Counted from the first letter of the stretch, positions 1 to 9,628 are shown. The stretch: 64,000 nt of DNA from Desulfosporosinus sp. FKB (GCF_002196705.1 NZ_NADJ01000039.1:1-64000); one strand, 5' to 3'. Numbers and translations: made by a program. Notes: a model not told the origin generated them from the letters alone.

Positions 1-130
1 CTCAATTTTGGTAGATTTGTACGCAATCAAATTATACCAAAACCCTGTGTTCATGCGGAATTTTTATATCTGTTTGACCCAATTAAGCCGGAATTAGAGC
101 TGATTTATTAGGTGCGAAACTTCAGTACTT

Positions 131-184
131 AAAATACAAAGATGGAGAACTTACAAATTGCTAAGTTCTCCATCTTTGTATTTT
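131..184 (-). terminator. Intrinsic terminator overlapping the 3' end of comA
   Basis: A perfect 23-bp inverted repeat (131-153 and 162-184) encloses an 8-nt loop. On the minus strand it ends in a T-rich tail (TATTTTAAG). Its upstream arm is the last coding stretch of the response regulator, so the final codons and the stop lie inside the hairpin. Confidence 0.8.
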
Positions 185-834
185 AGGACAGCTTCCAAAC
201 GTGTTTTTACATTCATTTTTACAAGGATGTTACTAACATGAAAATTAACAGTTGCCACTTTAATTCCCAAAACCTCTGCAATATCCTTGTTGTGTAACCC
301 TCTTGATACTAATTCAATAATTTCACTTTCTTTAGGTGTTAGCTTTTCTCCAGGTAGTTCTACAATTTCAGCAAGAGCATGTATCCTATCACAGTTATTT
401 TCGGAAGGAAGGAAAATCTCTAAACCCTTCGAAAAATAAACTCCACTATTATAAACTTTTAGTATTCCTTGAATCATCTCCTGCACAGCACAGTCCTTTA
501 ATAAAAAACCATCAGCTCCTCTACTCATTGATTTAGTAATATAACCTTTTGGACTATACCCGGTCAGCATAATGATTTTTACTACTGGTTGAACCTTCTT
601 TATCTTGTCAATTAAGTCAGTACCACTAGCATCGGGAAGCTTAATATCCAACAGTACGACGTCGGGTTTAGATACTGAAATTAAGCTCAAACATTCTTTT
701 CCACTCTTAGCTATTCCGACTACCGAGATTCGGGGTTCAGAGGATAATAAGGAAACAGTTCCTTCCGCAAAAAGTGTATGATCGTCTACTACTAGTACCT
801 TAATCTTTAGTAGTTTTTCAAGGTTGAATGGCAC
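151..834 (-). CDS. comA: ComA-like response regulator, NarL/LuxR family
   Basis: This 227-residue protein is a two-component transcription factor, expected to be phosphorylated by the adjacent kinase. The receiver domain is at about residues 10-130, with acidic pair D17/D18, phosphoacceptor D63, T91 and K113. A LuxR-type helix-turn-helix is at about 164-220 (LTPKESEIIELVSRGL). The start is GTG at 834 behind GAGAGGAAG. It shares with Bacillus ComA, as I recall that sequence, the TGY after the receiver Thr and the LTP-E and RTEAVL-like blocks of the DNA-binding domain. It is the last gene of the comX-comQ-comP-comA operon. The family call is firm; the comA name rests mainly on the neighbours. 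Confidence 0.85.
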   Translation of the reverse strand: MPFNLEKLLKIKVLVVDDHTLFAEGTVSLLSSEPRISVVGIAKSGKECLSLISVSKPDVVLLDIKLPDASGTDLIDKIKKVQPVVKIIMLTGYSPKGYITKSMSRGADGFLLKDCAVQEMIQGILKVYNSGVYFSKGLEIFLPSENNCDRIHALAEIVELPGEKLTPKESEIIELVSRGLHNKDIAEVLGIKVATVNFHVSNILVKMNVKTRLEAVLKYKDGELSNL

Positions 835-889
835 ATCTATCTTCCTCTCATTTATAGAACACTCATAAAATTGATATGGGATAATCTTT

Positions 890-3238
890 TCAAACTATAG
901 GTATTACAGCTCTAAGAATGGTACCCTGCCCGATTATTGAATTAATTTGAAACTCACCTCCTAAATTTTCCAATCGTTCTTTCATTCCAACAATTCCAAA
1001 GTGAACACTTGTCAGTAACCAATCCTCTATTTTACTAGTATCAAACCCTTTACCAGAATCGCTCACTGTCAATTCTAACCTTGATTCCTTCATTTTAATT
1101 TGAACCTCTAACTTTCTAGAGCCTGAATGTTTTAAGGCATTTGTTATACCTTCCTGTACAAACCGAAAAGCTGCTAATTCTACTCCTTCCGCATACCGTT
1201 CTTCGCGATTCATGCCTTCAGTCTCAAGGGAAATTAGCAATAACTCGTTATGCATAATTTCTTCACATAATAATTCAATAGCAGGAACCAGACCTAAATC
1301 AGTTAACGACGGAGGACGCAGGTCATTACATATTAATCGGAGCTCAAAGTTCAAATTTTCTACTAGTTCTCGCATATGACAAATTGCTTTGTTAGCCTTC
1401 GTGTTCTCACTACAATGACACTCTTCCACTAAGTAATTTAGCCAACGATTCATGTCTAGTCCTAATTGCAAAGGCCCATCATGAATCTCGCTGGCTATTA
1501 ACTTTCTCTCTTTTTCCAGATTTCTAAACAAAGAGATATTTATTCCCTGAAGCCCCTGAGTTTTACGTTGTGCCTCGAGAGATCGTTGAGCTAAGTCATT
1601 TATTTCTTTCGACAGCTCCCGAATAACAAGTATAGTCTTAAGCCGATGAGCCATTTGACTGGAAACCAATTCAATTAACGGAAGTTCATCCGGCTCAAAT
1701 TTAACATTCGATTTGCGATGACCTAAAAATATTCCAAAAGTGTAATCGTCACTAATAACAGGAATGTAAAGTTCGGCTGAATAATCATCCGAAAGAATTT
1801 TGGGATCGAAGCTAGTTTCCAAGTCTCTTTGAAAAAATTCCTCCAACGCATTTTGTTCGTTTGGTTCTTTTAAAAATCTCCCCGAAGCCCTTTTAAGATA
1901 TCCCCCTTTACCATTCTCTACAATTATGAAAACACCCTCAATGGCCAGTCTTCGAATCATTTCTTCCATTATCAGATTTTCTTCATTAAGTATAGACAAC
2001 TGCTCATTTAGTTCAAGAATTCTATTTTTGAAAGAATTCTTGTTATTTTTAAATATGAATTTATCTAACAATTTAGTTGTTGAAAATCTTAGTACATCAA
2101 AACCTCCAAAAAAGATTATAAATAAAACCGGAGTCCAAAGATATGGCTTCAGACTAAATTTTTCTGATTCTTTTAAAGCAAAAAGCAGGTAACTTATCAC
2201 AAGACAGATAATTACTGCCGAAACGACGAATGGTATTATAATCTCTAATAGCCTTCGACTATCCGGTAAATATTTATTTACTACGGCATAATACGAGATA
2301 GCTGGAATCACTGAAACAAAAAGTGAACTAAAATGAGAATTCATAAGCGGTTGAAGTCCAAGGATAGTAGGAATTGCCGTCAGAAGAACAAATGGCAAAA
2401 AACCAACCACCATACCAATAAGTAAAATATTTACCTGATTTTTTTGCGGTTTATCTTTATGTAAACTTAATAAGGAACTTAAATTCCAAAGCGCAAAAAG
2501 ACTACCAAAGGTCATTATTGCTAGGACCAGTTTTCTTAATGCGCTGAAGGAACTTGTAATATTTGCAGATTGCAACACAGTTATTAATAAGATAAACGCA
2601 AACATCAATTTGAGAATGCGACGACCCCAGCGATTAATCTGTTTATTTTTGTCTTTTAAGAAAACCGAAATAAAATCATTAAGGTAGATGGGCACAGCCG
2701 CAAAAATCATATACTCCAATTCCCGAGCAAATAACAAATCACGGCTCGAGGCTGAAGCTAAGACGATAGCCAAGCCCGTACTCCAGTTAAACCAAAATAA
2801 CTTCCGAGCCTCGACCAGAAACGGGCGTCTTAACCAGGTAGCAAATCCTAAAAGCCAAAAAACAACCCCAAGGATTGTAAAGGGAATTTCACTTATAGTA
2901 TTCTGCAAAATTGAGGGTATAGGAATATTAATCATCTGATCAGATATACCGTTTTGCTTAAGGACTTCGAACGTTGAGGCTCCCTCTGCCTCACTCCATT
3001 TCTGAATTAAGGAATAATTTTCGGGAGCGTCTTTGTCTATTTTCACGATAACATCATCTATACGGATCCCCGATTTGTAACCTTCACCTTGAGGATCCGC
3101 GGAAATGACTTTCCATTGTCCCTTAATTTCTCTAATCTTTAGGCCAATATATGGTTGTTTCATAGCAGCAAAAAAATAAACAAGCGCTAATAAGATAAAG
3201 ACGGCACTAGCATAATAATATGCTTGCCGCCTAAACAT
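890..3238 (-). CDS. comP: ComP-like membrane sensor histidine kinase with PDZ domain
   Basis: This membrane histidine kinase probably senses the ComX-type pheromone. Counting from the upstream TTG at 3250 it has 786 residues. It has a first membrane helix (about 13-31), an extracellular PDZ-like segment (about 34-108), then roughly nine more helices to about residue 390. A GAF-like cytoplasmic region (about 405-540) follows, then a HisKA_3 domain with H590 in ASEIHDGPLQ. The HATPase has N-box FVQEGITNALKHSG and G-box DSGKGFD. B. subtilis ComP has the same architecture. The ATG at 3238 is preferred, but TTG at 3250 is possible. Either way the start overlaps the end of comQ, implying translational coupling. 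Confidence 0.85.
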   Translation of the reverse strand: MFRRQAYYYASAVFILLALVYFFAAMKQPYIGLKIREIKGQWKVISADPQGEGYKSGIRIDDVIVKIDKDAPENYSLIQKWSEAEGASTFEVLKQNGISDQMINIPIPSILQNTISEIPFTILGVVFWLLGFATWLRRPFLVEARKLFWFNWSTGLAIVLASASSRDLLFARELEYMIFAAVPIYLNDFISVFLKDKNKQINRWGRRILKLMFAFILLITVLQSANITSSFSALRKLVLAIMTFGSLFALWNLSSLLSLHKDKPQKNQVNILLIGMVVGFLPFVLLTAIPTILGLQPLMNSHFSSLFVSVIPAISYYAVVNKYLPDSRRLLEIIIPFVVSAVIICLVISYLLFALKESEKFSLKPYLWTPVLFIIFFGGFDVLRFSTTKLLDKFIFKNNKNSFKNRILELNEQLSILNEENLIMEEMIRRLAIEGVFIIVENGKGGYLKRASGRFLKEPNEQNALEEFFQRDLETSFDPKILSDDYSAELYIPVISDDYTFGIFLGHRKSNVKFEPDELPLIELVSSQMAHRLKTILVIRELSKEINDLAQRSLEAQRKTQGLQGINISLFRNLEKERKLIASEIHDGPLQLGLDMNRWLNYLVEECHCSENTKANKAICHMRELVENLNFELRLICNDLRPPSLTDLGLVPAIELLCEEIMHNELLLISLETEGMNREERYAEGVELAAFRFVQEGITNALKHSGSRKLEVQIKMKESRLELTVSDSGKGFDTSKIEDWLLTSVHFGIVGMKERLENLGGEFQINSIIGQGTILRAVIPIV

Positions 3239-4172
3239 TTTCTTCAACAAGTTTGATCATCTTTTCCTTACGATTTTCGAGAACCGGAAGCCTTTGCACC
3301 ATTTCCAGTGACTTTCTCCGGAATAGTTCATACATAACTCTACAGTAGTGAACAACCCCTTCATCTATGGCCAGTTGTTTTAAATAATCTTGTTCTTGCT
3401 TTCCAAGCCTTTGTAATCGAGTCAAGTCTCTAAACTCGTCTGCTTTTTTGCCTTCTAGAGTGTTCAGTAGATAGACAAACGGAAGCGTTTTGCGGTTGTT
3501 AACAAAATCCCTTTTCTTCTCAAAGTTTAAGAAGTCATTTAAATCGTTCCATAGTTGGCTCATAATACCCAAATTTAATCCAAACTGTTCCGATTGTAAT
3601 ACTATATCTTCCGATGCTCCTCCTAAAATTGCACCAATTTTACATGCAGAAGCTGTTAGACTACCTGACTTTCGTTTTACCAAATCAAAATAATCATCAA
3701 GGGATACTTTTTCGCGAGTGTCAAATAATGCCTCTTGAAATTGACCATCACTTGCTCTTATCCACATTTTGTTTAAGGTCTGATTAACTTCCCTGTAAAT
3801 ACGACCATCTTGTATTTGCTCGACAGCCTCACTACTCAACATACTTAAACAGATAGCCAGATTGAGAGCGTTTGCTGTAGGAATTTTACGCCAAGGTTGG
3901 TCATCATTATCCTGATCCTGAATATCATCAAAAATGTCGGCTGCCAGGGCAGCTAATTCCATAGCAATTGCACCAGGTAGTGAAACTTCAGGCACTCCAT
4001 TTATACATTCGCAATTCAACAATGTCAGATGGGCCCACCTGTAGGGTTCGCCGGCCTTACTATTAGCTTCCAAGGAAGAATACATAATATCTTGAATCTC
4101 TGAACTCAGAAGAGTTTTACATAGTAAATTGGTGATTTCAACTGTAATGCTTTGATCAAGATGATGGCCCAT
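3231..4172 (-). CDS. comQ: ComQ-like isoprenyl transferase (polyprenyl synthase fold)
   Basis: This enzyme is predicted to attach an isoprenoid to the tryptophan of the ComX precursor and help process and export it. Numbered from the alternative TTG at 4187, the first aspartate-rich motif is DDIQD (87-91) within a strongly acidic run, and the second is NDLND (214-218). These correspond to the two metal/diphosphate sites of polyprenyl synthases. The protein is about 313-318 residues, close to Bacillus ComQ. The start is unclear: ATG at 4172 lies 5 nt past the comX stop, while TTG at 4187 would overlap comX. Its position between a tiny ORF ending in DFWG and a PDZ kinase favours ComQ over a housekeeping prenyl synthase. 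Confidence 0.85.
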   Translation of the reverse strand: MGHHLDQSITVEITNLLCKTLLSSEIQDIMYSSLEANSKAGEPYRWAHLTLLNCECINGVPEVSLPGAIAMELAALAADIFDDIQDQDNDDQPWRKIPTANALNLAICLSMLSSEAVEQIQDGRIYREVNQTLNKMWIRASDGQFQEALFDTREKVSLDDYFDLVKRKSGSLTASACKIGAILGGASEDIVLQSEQFGLNLGIMSQLWNDLNDFLNFEKKRDFVNNRKTLPFVYLLNTLEGKKADEFRDLTRLQRLGKQEQDYLKQLAIDEGVVHYCRVMYELFRRKSLEMVQRLPVLENRKEKMIKLVEENV

Positions 4173-4177
4173 TTCCC

Positions 4178-4375
4178 TTATCCCCAAAAATCCAGCGGCG
4201 TAATTTCAAACGTCAAAATATCCCCGGACACCTCAAGCTTGGAAAAAACTTTTTGAATGCATGTGAATTCATTCATCCTCACTTCTTCCGATAGTACTTC
4301 CTCTTTTAACACCTCCGGGCTTTTAGGATTTTTGACTAATTTATGTACGAGCTCTGCAATCTGTTGATAATTCAT
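4178..4375 (-). CDS. comX: ComX-like pheromone precursor peptide
   Basis: This 65-residue peptide lies directly upstream of the prenyl transferase and has no signal peptide. Its N-terminal half is charged (EVLKEEVLSEEVRMNE). Its C-terminus is ITPLDFWG, with a single Trp at position 64. In the ComX family a C-terminal Trp is prenylated and the last 5-10 or so residues form the pheromone. The start at 4375 is preferred over an upstream in-frame ATG at 4432 because GAAAGGA lies about 10 nt before it and the promoter sits at 4417-4445, downstream of the longer start. Sequence similarity to known ComX cannot be shown by eye and is expected to be low. The call rests on size, the C-terminal Trp and gene order. 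Confidence 0.8.
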   Translation of the reverse strand: MNYQQIAELVHKLVKNPKSPEVLKEEVLSEEVRMNEFTCIQKVFSKLEVSGDILTFEITPLDFWG

Positions 4376-4416
4376 TTTTATAACATCCTTTCTTCGATTA
4401 TTTGATAGTTTTTGAG

Positions 4417-4445
4417 ATAATAATTGTATCAAGTTCCAATGTCAA
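4417..4445 (-). promoter_or_regulatory. Sigma-A-type promoter of the comXQPA operon
   Basis: Read on the minus strand this gives TTGACA (4440-4445), a 17-nt spacer and TATTAT (4417-4422). It lies about 42 nt upstream of the comX ATG. Two direct copies of ACTGAAA lie immediately upstream of the -35 box (listed separately). Confidence 0.75.
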
Positions 4446-4451
4446 ACACAG

Positions 4452-4477
4452 TTTCAGTAATTTTCTGCACTTTCAGT
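4452..4477 (-). promoter_or_regulatory. Paired direct repeats upstream of the comX promoter, candidate ComA site
   Basis: On the minus strand ACTGAAA occurs twice, at 4471-4477 and 4452-4458, 19 nt apart start to start (close to two helical turns). The copies sit just upstream of the -35 box, where an activator would bind. They do not match the Bacillus ComA box, so assignment to this regulator is inference. Confidence 0.4.
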
Positions 4478-4621
4478 CATATTATTTAATTCTCTTTTTT
4501 ATTTGCGTTCCCTGCAATGAAATTTGGATAATCCTGTCGAATCCGAAAATTATTCTGTAAAAACCAAAATGGAACACCTTTGATGAGATATCTCTAGAAA
4601 CAATATTGTAAAGTATCTTGT

Positions 4622-4735
4622 AGTGAACTCGTTCAGCTAAAACTGAACATCGGGGCTTCGGTGGGGGACTCTCCCTCCACCGAAGCAAGGTATGGGAACC
4701 ACTCCCACTTGTAGAAGCGGGAGTCTTATAATTGG
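4622..4735 (-). repeat. Interspersed three-hairpin repeat, copy A (short form)
   Basis: Copy A lies between the HAAS gene and comX. On the minus strand it begins near TTATCC, has hairpin 1 (CCCGCTTCTACAAGTGGG), then a stem built from GCTTCGGTGG and its complement. Hairpin 3 (GTTCAGTTTTAGCTGAAC) and a terminal GAGTTCAC follow. The layout of a hairpin near each end and a GAAGCCCC...TTCAC right end resembles IS200/IS605 elements. It encodes no credible protein. Confidence 0.7.
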
Positions 4736-4792
4736 ATAATCCTTAGTGAGCCTTAAGATTTCCATTTGGAAGAGATAAAATATATTCCTTGC

Positions 4793-5596
4793 TTATACAA
4801 TTTGCTCTTTTGAATTTCTTCCCCTTATAAAAATTGCCATAAATACCTGAGGAACCAGACACATGATAGCAATAGCTGTTAAGGCTTTAGGGACATTCTC
4901 AAACCCTCCGAAGTTACCATTTACTGCATGATTATACATAAAGCAATTAATTTGAGTACCTAACACTAGTAAAAATAGCCCAATGAAACTAGTTACTGTC
5001 CACACAAGTCCAAACTTAATGCTTCTTGTAATTCGATATAAAATAAGAAAACAAGCAATATTGACAGCTACCAATAGCAGCACGAATCTTAGGCGCGGGA
5101 ATACTTCAGATAAATAGACAGCTGTCACAATAAAACCCTGGCAATATATCACTGCTTTTCTTACATTAGTAGGAGCATAGATAAACGCAAATGAAGATTC
5201 AATAACAAACATCCCTATTAGATAAACCAGTTCTGCCAATCTTGGAATAAAAATACCGAGGACTATTTGATCTCCAAACCCAATAATTCGTAATAGGCTG
5301 TTACCCATATCAGCTGACCCTAAAACGGATAGAATTAAAATCAAACCTAACCCTATGCCAACTAAGTTTGGACGATGCGTACGGTCAAGCTGTTTTCCGA
5401 CGATAACGGGATCACCCATCTCGGCAATAGCCTTCTTAGTTGCCTCTTCCTCATCGAGTCCATCATCTACAAAGGCGCTAATTTGATCGTTAATATGATT
5501 ATTGATTTCCTCTAAAAGAGAAGACTGAATCTTCTTCCAACGTATCTGTTGGCGCACAATTTCCAAGTACTCAGGGATTATGCTAGTCTGTTGCAA
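4793..5596 (-). CDS. HAAS-domain integral membrane protein
   Basis: The N-terminal 75 or so residues form a soluble HAAS/permease-prefix-like domain (helical, with EEEATKKAIAEMGDPVIVGKQLD). About six hydrophobic segments follow to the C-terminus. Proteins of this type typically sit beside a PadR regulator, as here. They are thought to couple that regulator to membrane functions, but no specific activity can be assigned. The start is chosen at TTG 5596 because AGGAGG lies 8 nt upstream; a GTG at 5605 is possible. Either start lies inside the last codons of padR, so the two genes are coupled. Confidence 0.75.
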   Translation of the reverse strand: MQQTSIIPEYLEIVRQQIRWKKIQSSLLEEINNHINDQISAFVDDGLDEEEATKKAIAEMGDPVIVGKQLDRTHRPNLVGIGLGLILILSVLGSADMGNSLLRIIGFGDQIVLGIFIPRLAELVYLIGMFVIESSFAFIYAPTNVRKAVIYCQGFIVTAVYLSEVFPRLRFVLLLVAVNIACFLILYRITRSIKFGLVWTVTSFIGLFLLVLGTQINCFMYNHAVNGNFGGFENVPKALTAIAIMCLVPQVFMAIFIRGRNSKEQIV

Positions 5597-5927
5597 AACT
5601 TGCACCTCCTAACACTTCATTTATCGCGGCAATGTACGTTTTCCATTCTTCCCTTTTCTCATTTAAACAATTGTGGCCATTTTTCGTGATACTATAATAT
5701 TTCCGTACCTTCGCATTATCAGCAATGTCTTCATACGAAGTGACCATGTTCTTTTTCTCTAAAGTGTGGAGCAACGGATATAATGTACCGGCTTTTAACT
5801 CAAAAACATTATTTGACTTTTTCCGAAGCTCTTCAATCATTTGGTACCCATACATATCCTTTTCATCAAGCAGTCTTAAAATCAGCATGGTAGTATTCCC
5901 GGTTAAAAAACTTTTATCAATTGTCAC
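5583..5927 (-). CDS. PadR family transcriptional regulator
   Basis: This 114-residue winged-helix repressor has the PadR signature near its N-terminus (LDEKDMYGYQMIEELRKKS), followed by the wing (GTLYPLLHTLEKKNMV) and a short C-terminal dimerisation helix. The start is GTG at 5927 behind GGAGGG. It is the first gene of an operon with the HAAS-domain protein. Its promoter carries two palindromes of the same sequence, so autoregulation is likely. The inducer is unknown. Confidence 0.9.
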   Translation of the reverse strand: MTIDKSFLTGNTTMLILRLLDEKDMYGYQMIEELRKKSNNVFELKAGTLYPLLHTLEKKNMVTSYEDIADNAKVRKYYSITKNGHNCLNEKREEWKTYIAAINEVLGGASFATD

Positions 5928-5940
5928 ATTATTCCCTCCA

Positions 5941-5990
5941 TATATAGATCATCTATGCACAATTATATATAGATAATCTATATATGTCAA
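5941..5990 (-). promoter_or_regulatory. padR promoter with embedded palindromic operators
   Basis: The minus strand reads TTGACA (5985-5990), a 17-nt spacer and TATAAT (5962-5967), a perfect consensus promoter. A 21-bp perfect palindrome (5965-5985, core AGATAATCT) fills the spacer. An imperfect second copy (5944-5956, core AGATCATCT) lies near the expected transcription start. This arrangement fits repression by the encoded PadR protein. Confidence 0.8.
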
Positions 5991-6050
5991 GAAACACTAA
6001 CACAAACCTGCAGGAAATTTGAGTAAAAGTTGGAGCAAAAAAATGTTAGT

Positions 6051-6104
6051 CAAATAAGGCTATTAGTAATTACATATACGTAATGACTACAATAGCCTTA
6101 TTTG
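6051..6104 (-). terminator. Terminator after the secreted protein gene
   Basis: A perfect 14-bp stem (6051-6064 with 6091-6104) is followed on the minus strand by a run of seven T residues shortly after (about 6039-6045). An inner ATTAC/GTAAT pairing extends it. Confidence 0.75.
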
Positions 6105-6136
6105 CTTTTGTTATAAGGTAATATCATTTGAATTTA

Positions 6137-6985
6137 CTAATTATTGTACACATTGCCATCCCCATCTGCTTTGTCATATTGACCTCCACCCACTCTAGTA
6201 AATCTAAGTTTAGCGTTGCTAAACGTTTTAGAGCTTCCGTTAATCAAAAAGGAATAATATCCACTTCCTGTATAGTTTGTCGATCCCCAAACGGTATCTC
6301 CGTACCAATTAGGTTGAACTACTGCATATTGAATATTTGGGACATAACCTGAAAGCCGATCTGTTGAATATTGATGCCCTTGAAGTAATACTTGGCTATA
6401 AACTGAGTTTATATTAAACGAATTTGTACTATACAAAGTCGTATACAGCCCTGTAAATGACCAACTACACAATGAAGTAAGAGCGGCGGGGGAAATCAAA
6501 TTTTGGGAAGTAGTTACCGTAGTCGGGTTTGTATCATCTCTACCTGAAATCATGTTTTCGCCTTTTAACACCTTAAATTTGGAGTCTTCTAACGAACCAG
6601 GGGTTACTATAACTTTCCATTGCCCATTAAAATTACTAACTGTAAATGGAACTTGGGATAAGTCTCCGTTTTTAAACGTCAATTCGGTTATGTATTTCCT
6701 CGAAGTTCGCGAAAGTATTTCCTGGGTTAGAATTTTATACGACGTTAATTGTTCTGATTGGTTTTCAAGTATTTGAGAATAAAATTCCACCCTAGAGGTT
6801 GAAGATACTCTAGAATCATTTGAGAGAGATATCATCTGATTAATATCATTCTTTTGAGTAGCCAGCAAAAATGAAGATAATACACTATTTGCATCTTGAT
6901 TACTATTACTAGCTAATGCATCCACAGGCAACATAGACATTACCATCATAAGAACTACTAATACGGCACTTAACTTAATTTTCAT
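6137..6985 (-). CDS. Secreted protein of unknown function
   Basis: This 282-residue protein has a classical signal peptide: MKIK, a hydrophobic core to about residue 21 and a likely cleavage after VDALA. I recognise no family. Residues 30-130 look like an alpha+beta domain of the kind found in DUF4878/NTF2-like extracellular proteins (an ELTFKNGD...VPFTVSNFNGQWKVIV pattern); this is weak. The C-terminal half is rich in Ser, Tyr, Asn and Gly and ends GDGNVYNN. The start at 6985 has a strong GAGGGGG site. It is monocistronic with its own terminator. It could be a target of the neighbouring quorum-sensing locus, but nothing in the sequence shows this. Confidence 0.6.
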   Translation of the reverse strand: MKIKLSAVLVVLMMVMSMLPVDALASNSNQDANSVLSSFLLATQKNDINQMISLSNDSRVSSTSRVEFYSQILENQSEQLTSYKILTQEILSRTSRKYITELTFKNGDLSQVPFTVSNFNGQWKVIVTPGSLEDSKFKVLKGENMISGRDDTNPTTVTTSQNLISPAALTSLCSWSFTGLYTTLYSTNSFNINSVYSQVLLQGHQYSTDRLSGYVPNIQYAVVQPNWYGDTVWGSTNYTGSGYYSFLINGSSKTFSNAKLRFTRVGGGQYDKADGDGNVYNN

Positions 6986-7392
6986 GAAAATTCCCCCTCT
7001 TTTAATAATTAGATTACCTTTTCATTACAGCCTAAACAGTCTTAATTTTCATCCCCCTTATAAGCCTTCTTTCATACTTTTACTAAATACCTTTCAAAAT
7101 CTTGATCTTCATCTCTTTATGGTATTTGTTAATAACAAGATTATCGTTAATTTTATATTTTGTCCCTAGTAAAACTACTAGGTATGTACAATAAAATTTT
7201 TCTATTGTTTTAAAGCTAGGCTAGACATTAACTTATAGAGATGTAATGAAGAGCTCACCAAATAAAGTCCTCCATCCTTTGTTGAGTCAATATCTAATTA
7301 TTTGTTATCAAATCTTATTAAGATTTGACTCGAATTGTAAGATAATTGATAATTCCAGACATAATAATCTACGATAATTGACGACATAAAAA
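6986..7392. other. Gene-free AT-rich interval with a 10-bp palindrome
   Basis: No credible gene was found. A 21-nt palindrome (7308-7328; TCAAATCTTA and its complement around one T) is the only clear structure. The right side leads into the groEL terminator. At 7052-7032 on the minus strand a short ATG-to-TAG stretch repeats the start of the secreted protein gene (ATGAAAATTAAG), suggesting a small local duplication. Confidence 0.4.
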
Positions 7393-7433
7393 AGAGGCTT
7401 CTCAAAAGTTCAGTGAACTCATGAAAAACCTCT
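7393..7433 (-). terminator. groESL terminator
   Basis: Complementary AGAGG-type arms flank a loop, and six T residues follow on the minus strand. Two small GC-rich hairpins (around 7440-7462 and 7497-7512) lie between groEL and this site. Confidence 0.65.
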
Positions 7434-7555
7434 AATTTTCCCAATACCCCTTTTGGGTATTAATTATTTTCTCAGAAAATGTTACGCTTTTGTTACCCCT
7501 TTTAGGGGAGCTTATGCCATAAAATCGGCTTGTGTCAAGGATTACAGGCGTTTAC

Positions 7556-9211
<1,656 letters not shown>

Positions 9212-9230
9212 TTAAGTAAATGTTAATTAA

Positions 9231-9515
9231 TTAACCGAGAATAGCCAGGATATCTGCTTCTTTTAAAATCAGGTAGTCTTCACCATCATACTTAACTTCA
9301 GTACCTGCATATTTAGAATAAATGACTCTATCACCTGGTTTAACATCAAGTGCAATGCGAGTCCCTTTTTCCATTTTGCCAGGTCCTACAGCCACAACTT
9401 CGCCTTCTTGCGGTTTCTCTTTAGCCGTATCCGGCATAATGATTCCGCTCTTTGTTTTTTCTTCCATCGGGAGCGCTTTAATGACTACCCGATCTGCGAG
9501 AGGTTTAATGTTCAT
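9231..9515 (-). CDS. groES: Co-chaperonin GroES (10 kDa)
   Basis: This 94-residue heptameric lid for GroEL begins [13 protein letters not shown]. It carries the mobile loop (about residues 17-32, [16 protein letters not shown]) and the roof hairpin region. The start at 9515 follows AAGGAGGG and matches family N-termini. It lies first in the groESL operon, with CIRCE in its leader. Confidence 0.97.
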   Translation of the reverse strand: MNIKPLADRVVIKALPMEEKTKSGIIMPDTAKEKPQEGEVVAVGPGKMEKGTRIALDVKPGDRVIYSKYAGTEVKYDGEDYLILKEADILAILG

Positions 9516-9559
9516 GAAGAAAAGACCCTCCTTAATGTTATTTGTTAGTTTATAATTTG

Positions 9560-9586
9560 TTAGCACTCGGCTTTATTGAGTGCTAA
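9560..9586 (-). promoter_or_regulatory. CIRCE operator (HrcA binding site)
   Basis: The sequence is TTAGCACTC, nine bases, then GAGTGCTAA, the exact CIRCE inverted repeat. It lies just downstream of the groES promoter, so HrcA repression with heat induction is expected. hrcA itself is not in the window. Confidence 0.97.
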
Positions 9587-9599
9587 CAATATCACTATA

Positions 9600-9628
9600 A
9601 TAATATGCAAGGGGACAGCGGAAAGCAA
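9600..9628 (-). promoter_or_regulatory. groESL promoter
   Basis: The minus strand reads TTGCTT (9623-9628), a 17-nt spacer and TATTAT (9600-9605). Transcription would start just before the CIRCE element, the normal arrangement. Confidence 0.6.

Noticed and set aside
4482-4688. Possible 68-residue protein
   Set aside because: It lies across repeat copy A, has no family features and no ribosome binding site. It is a by-product of the hairpins.
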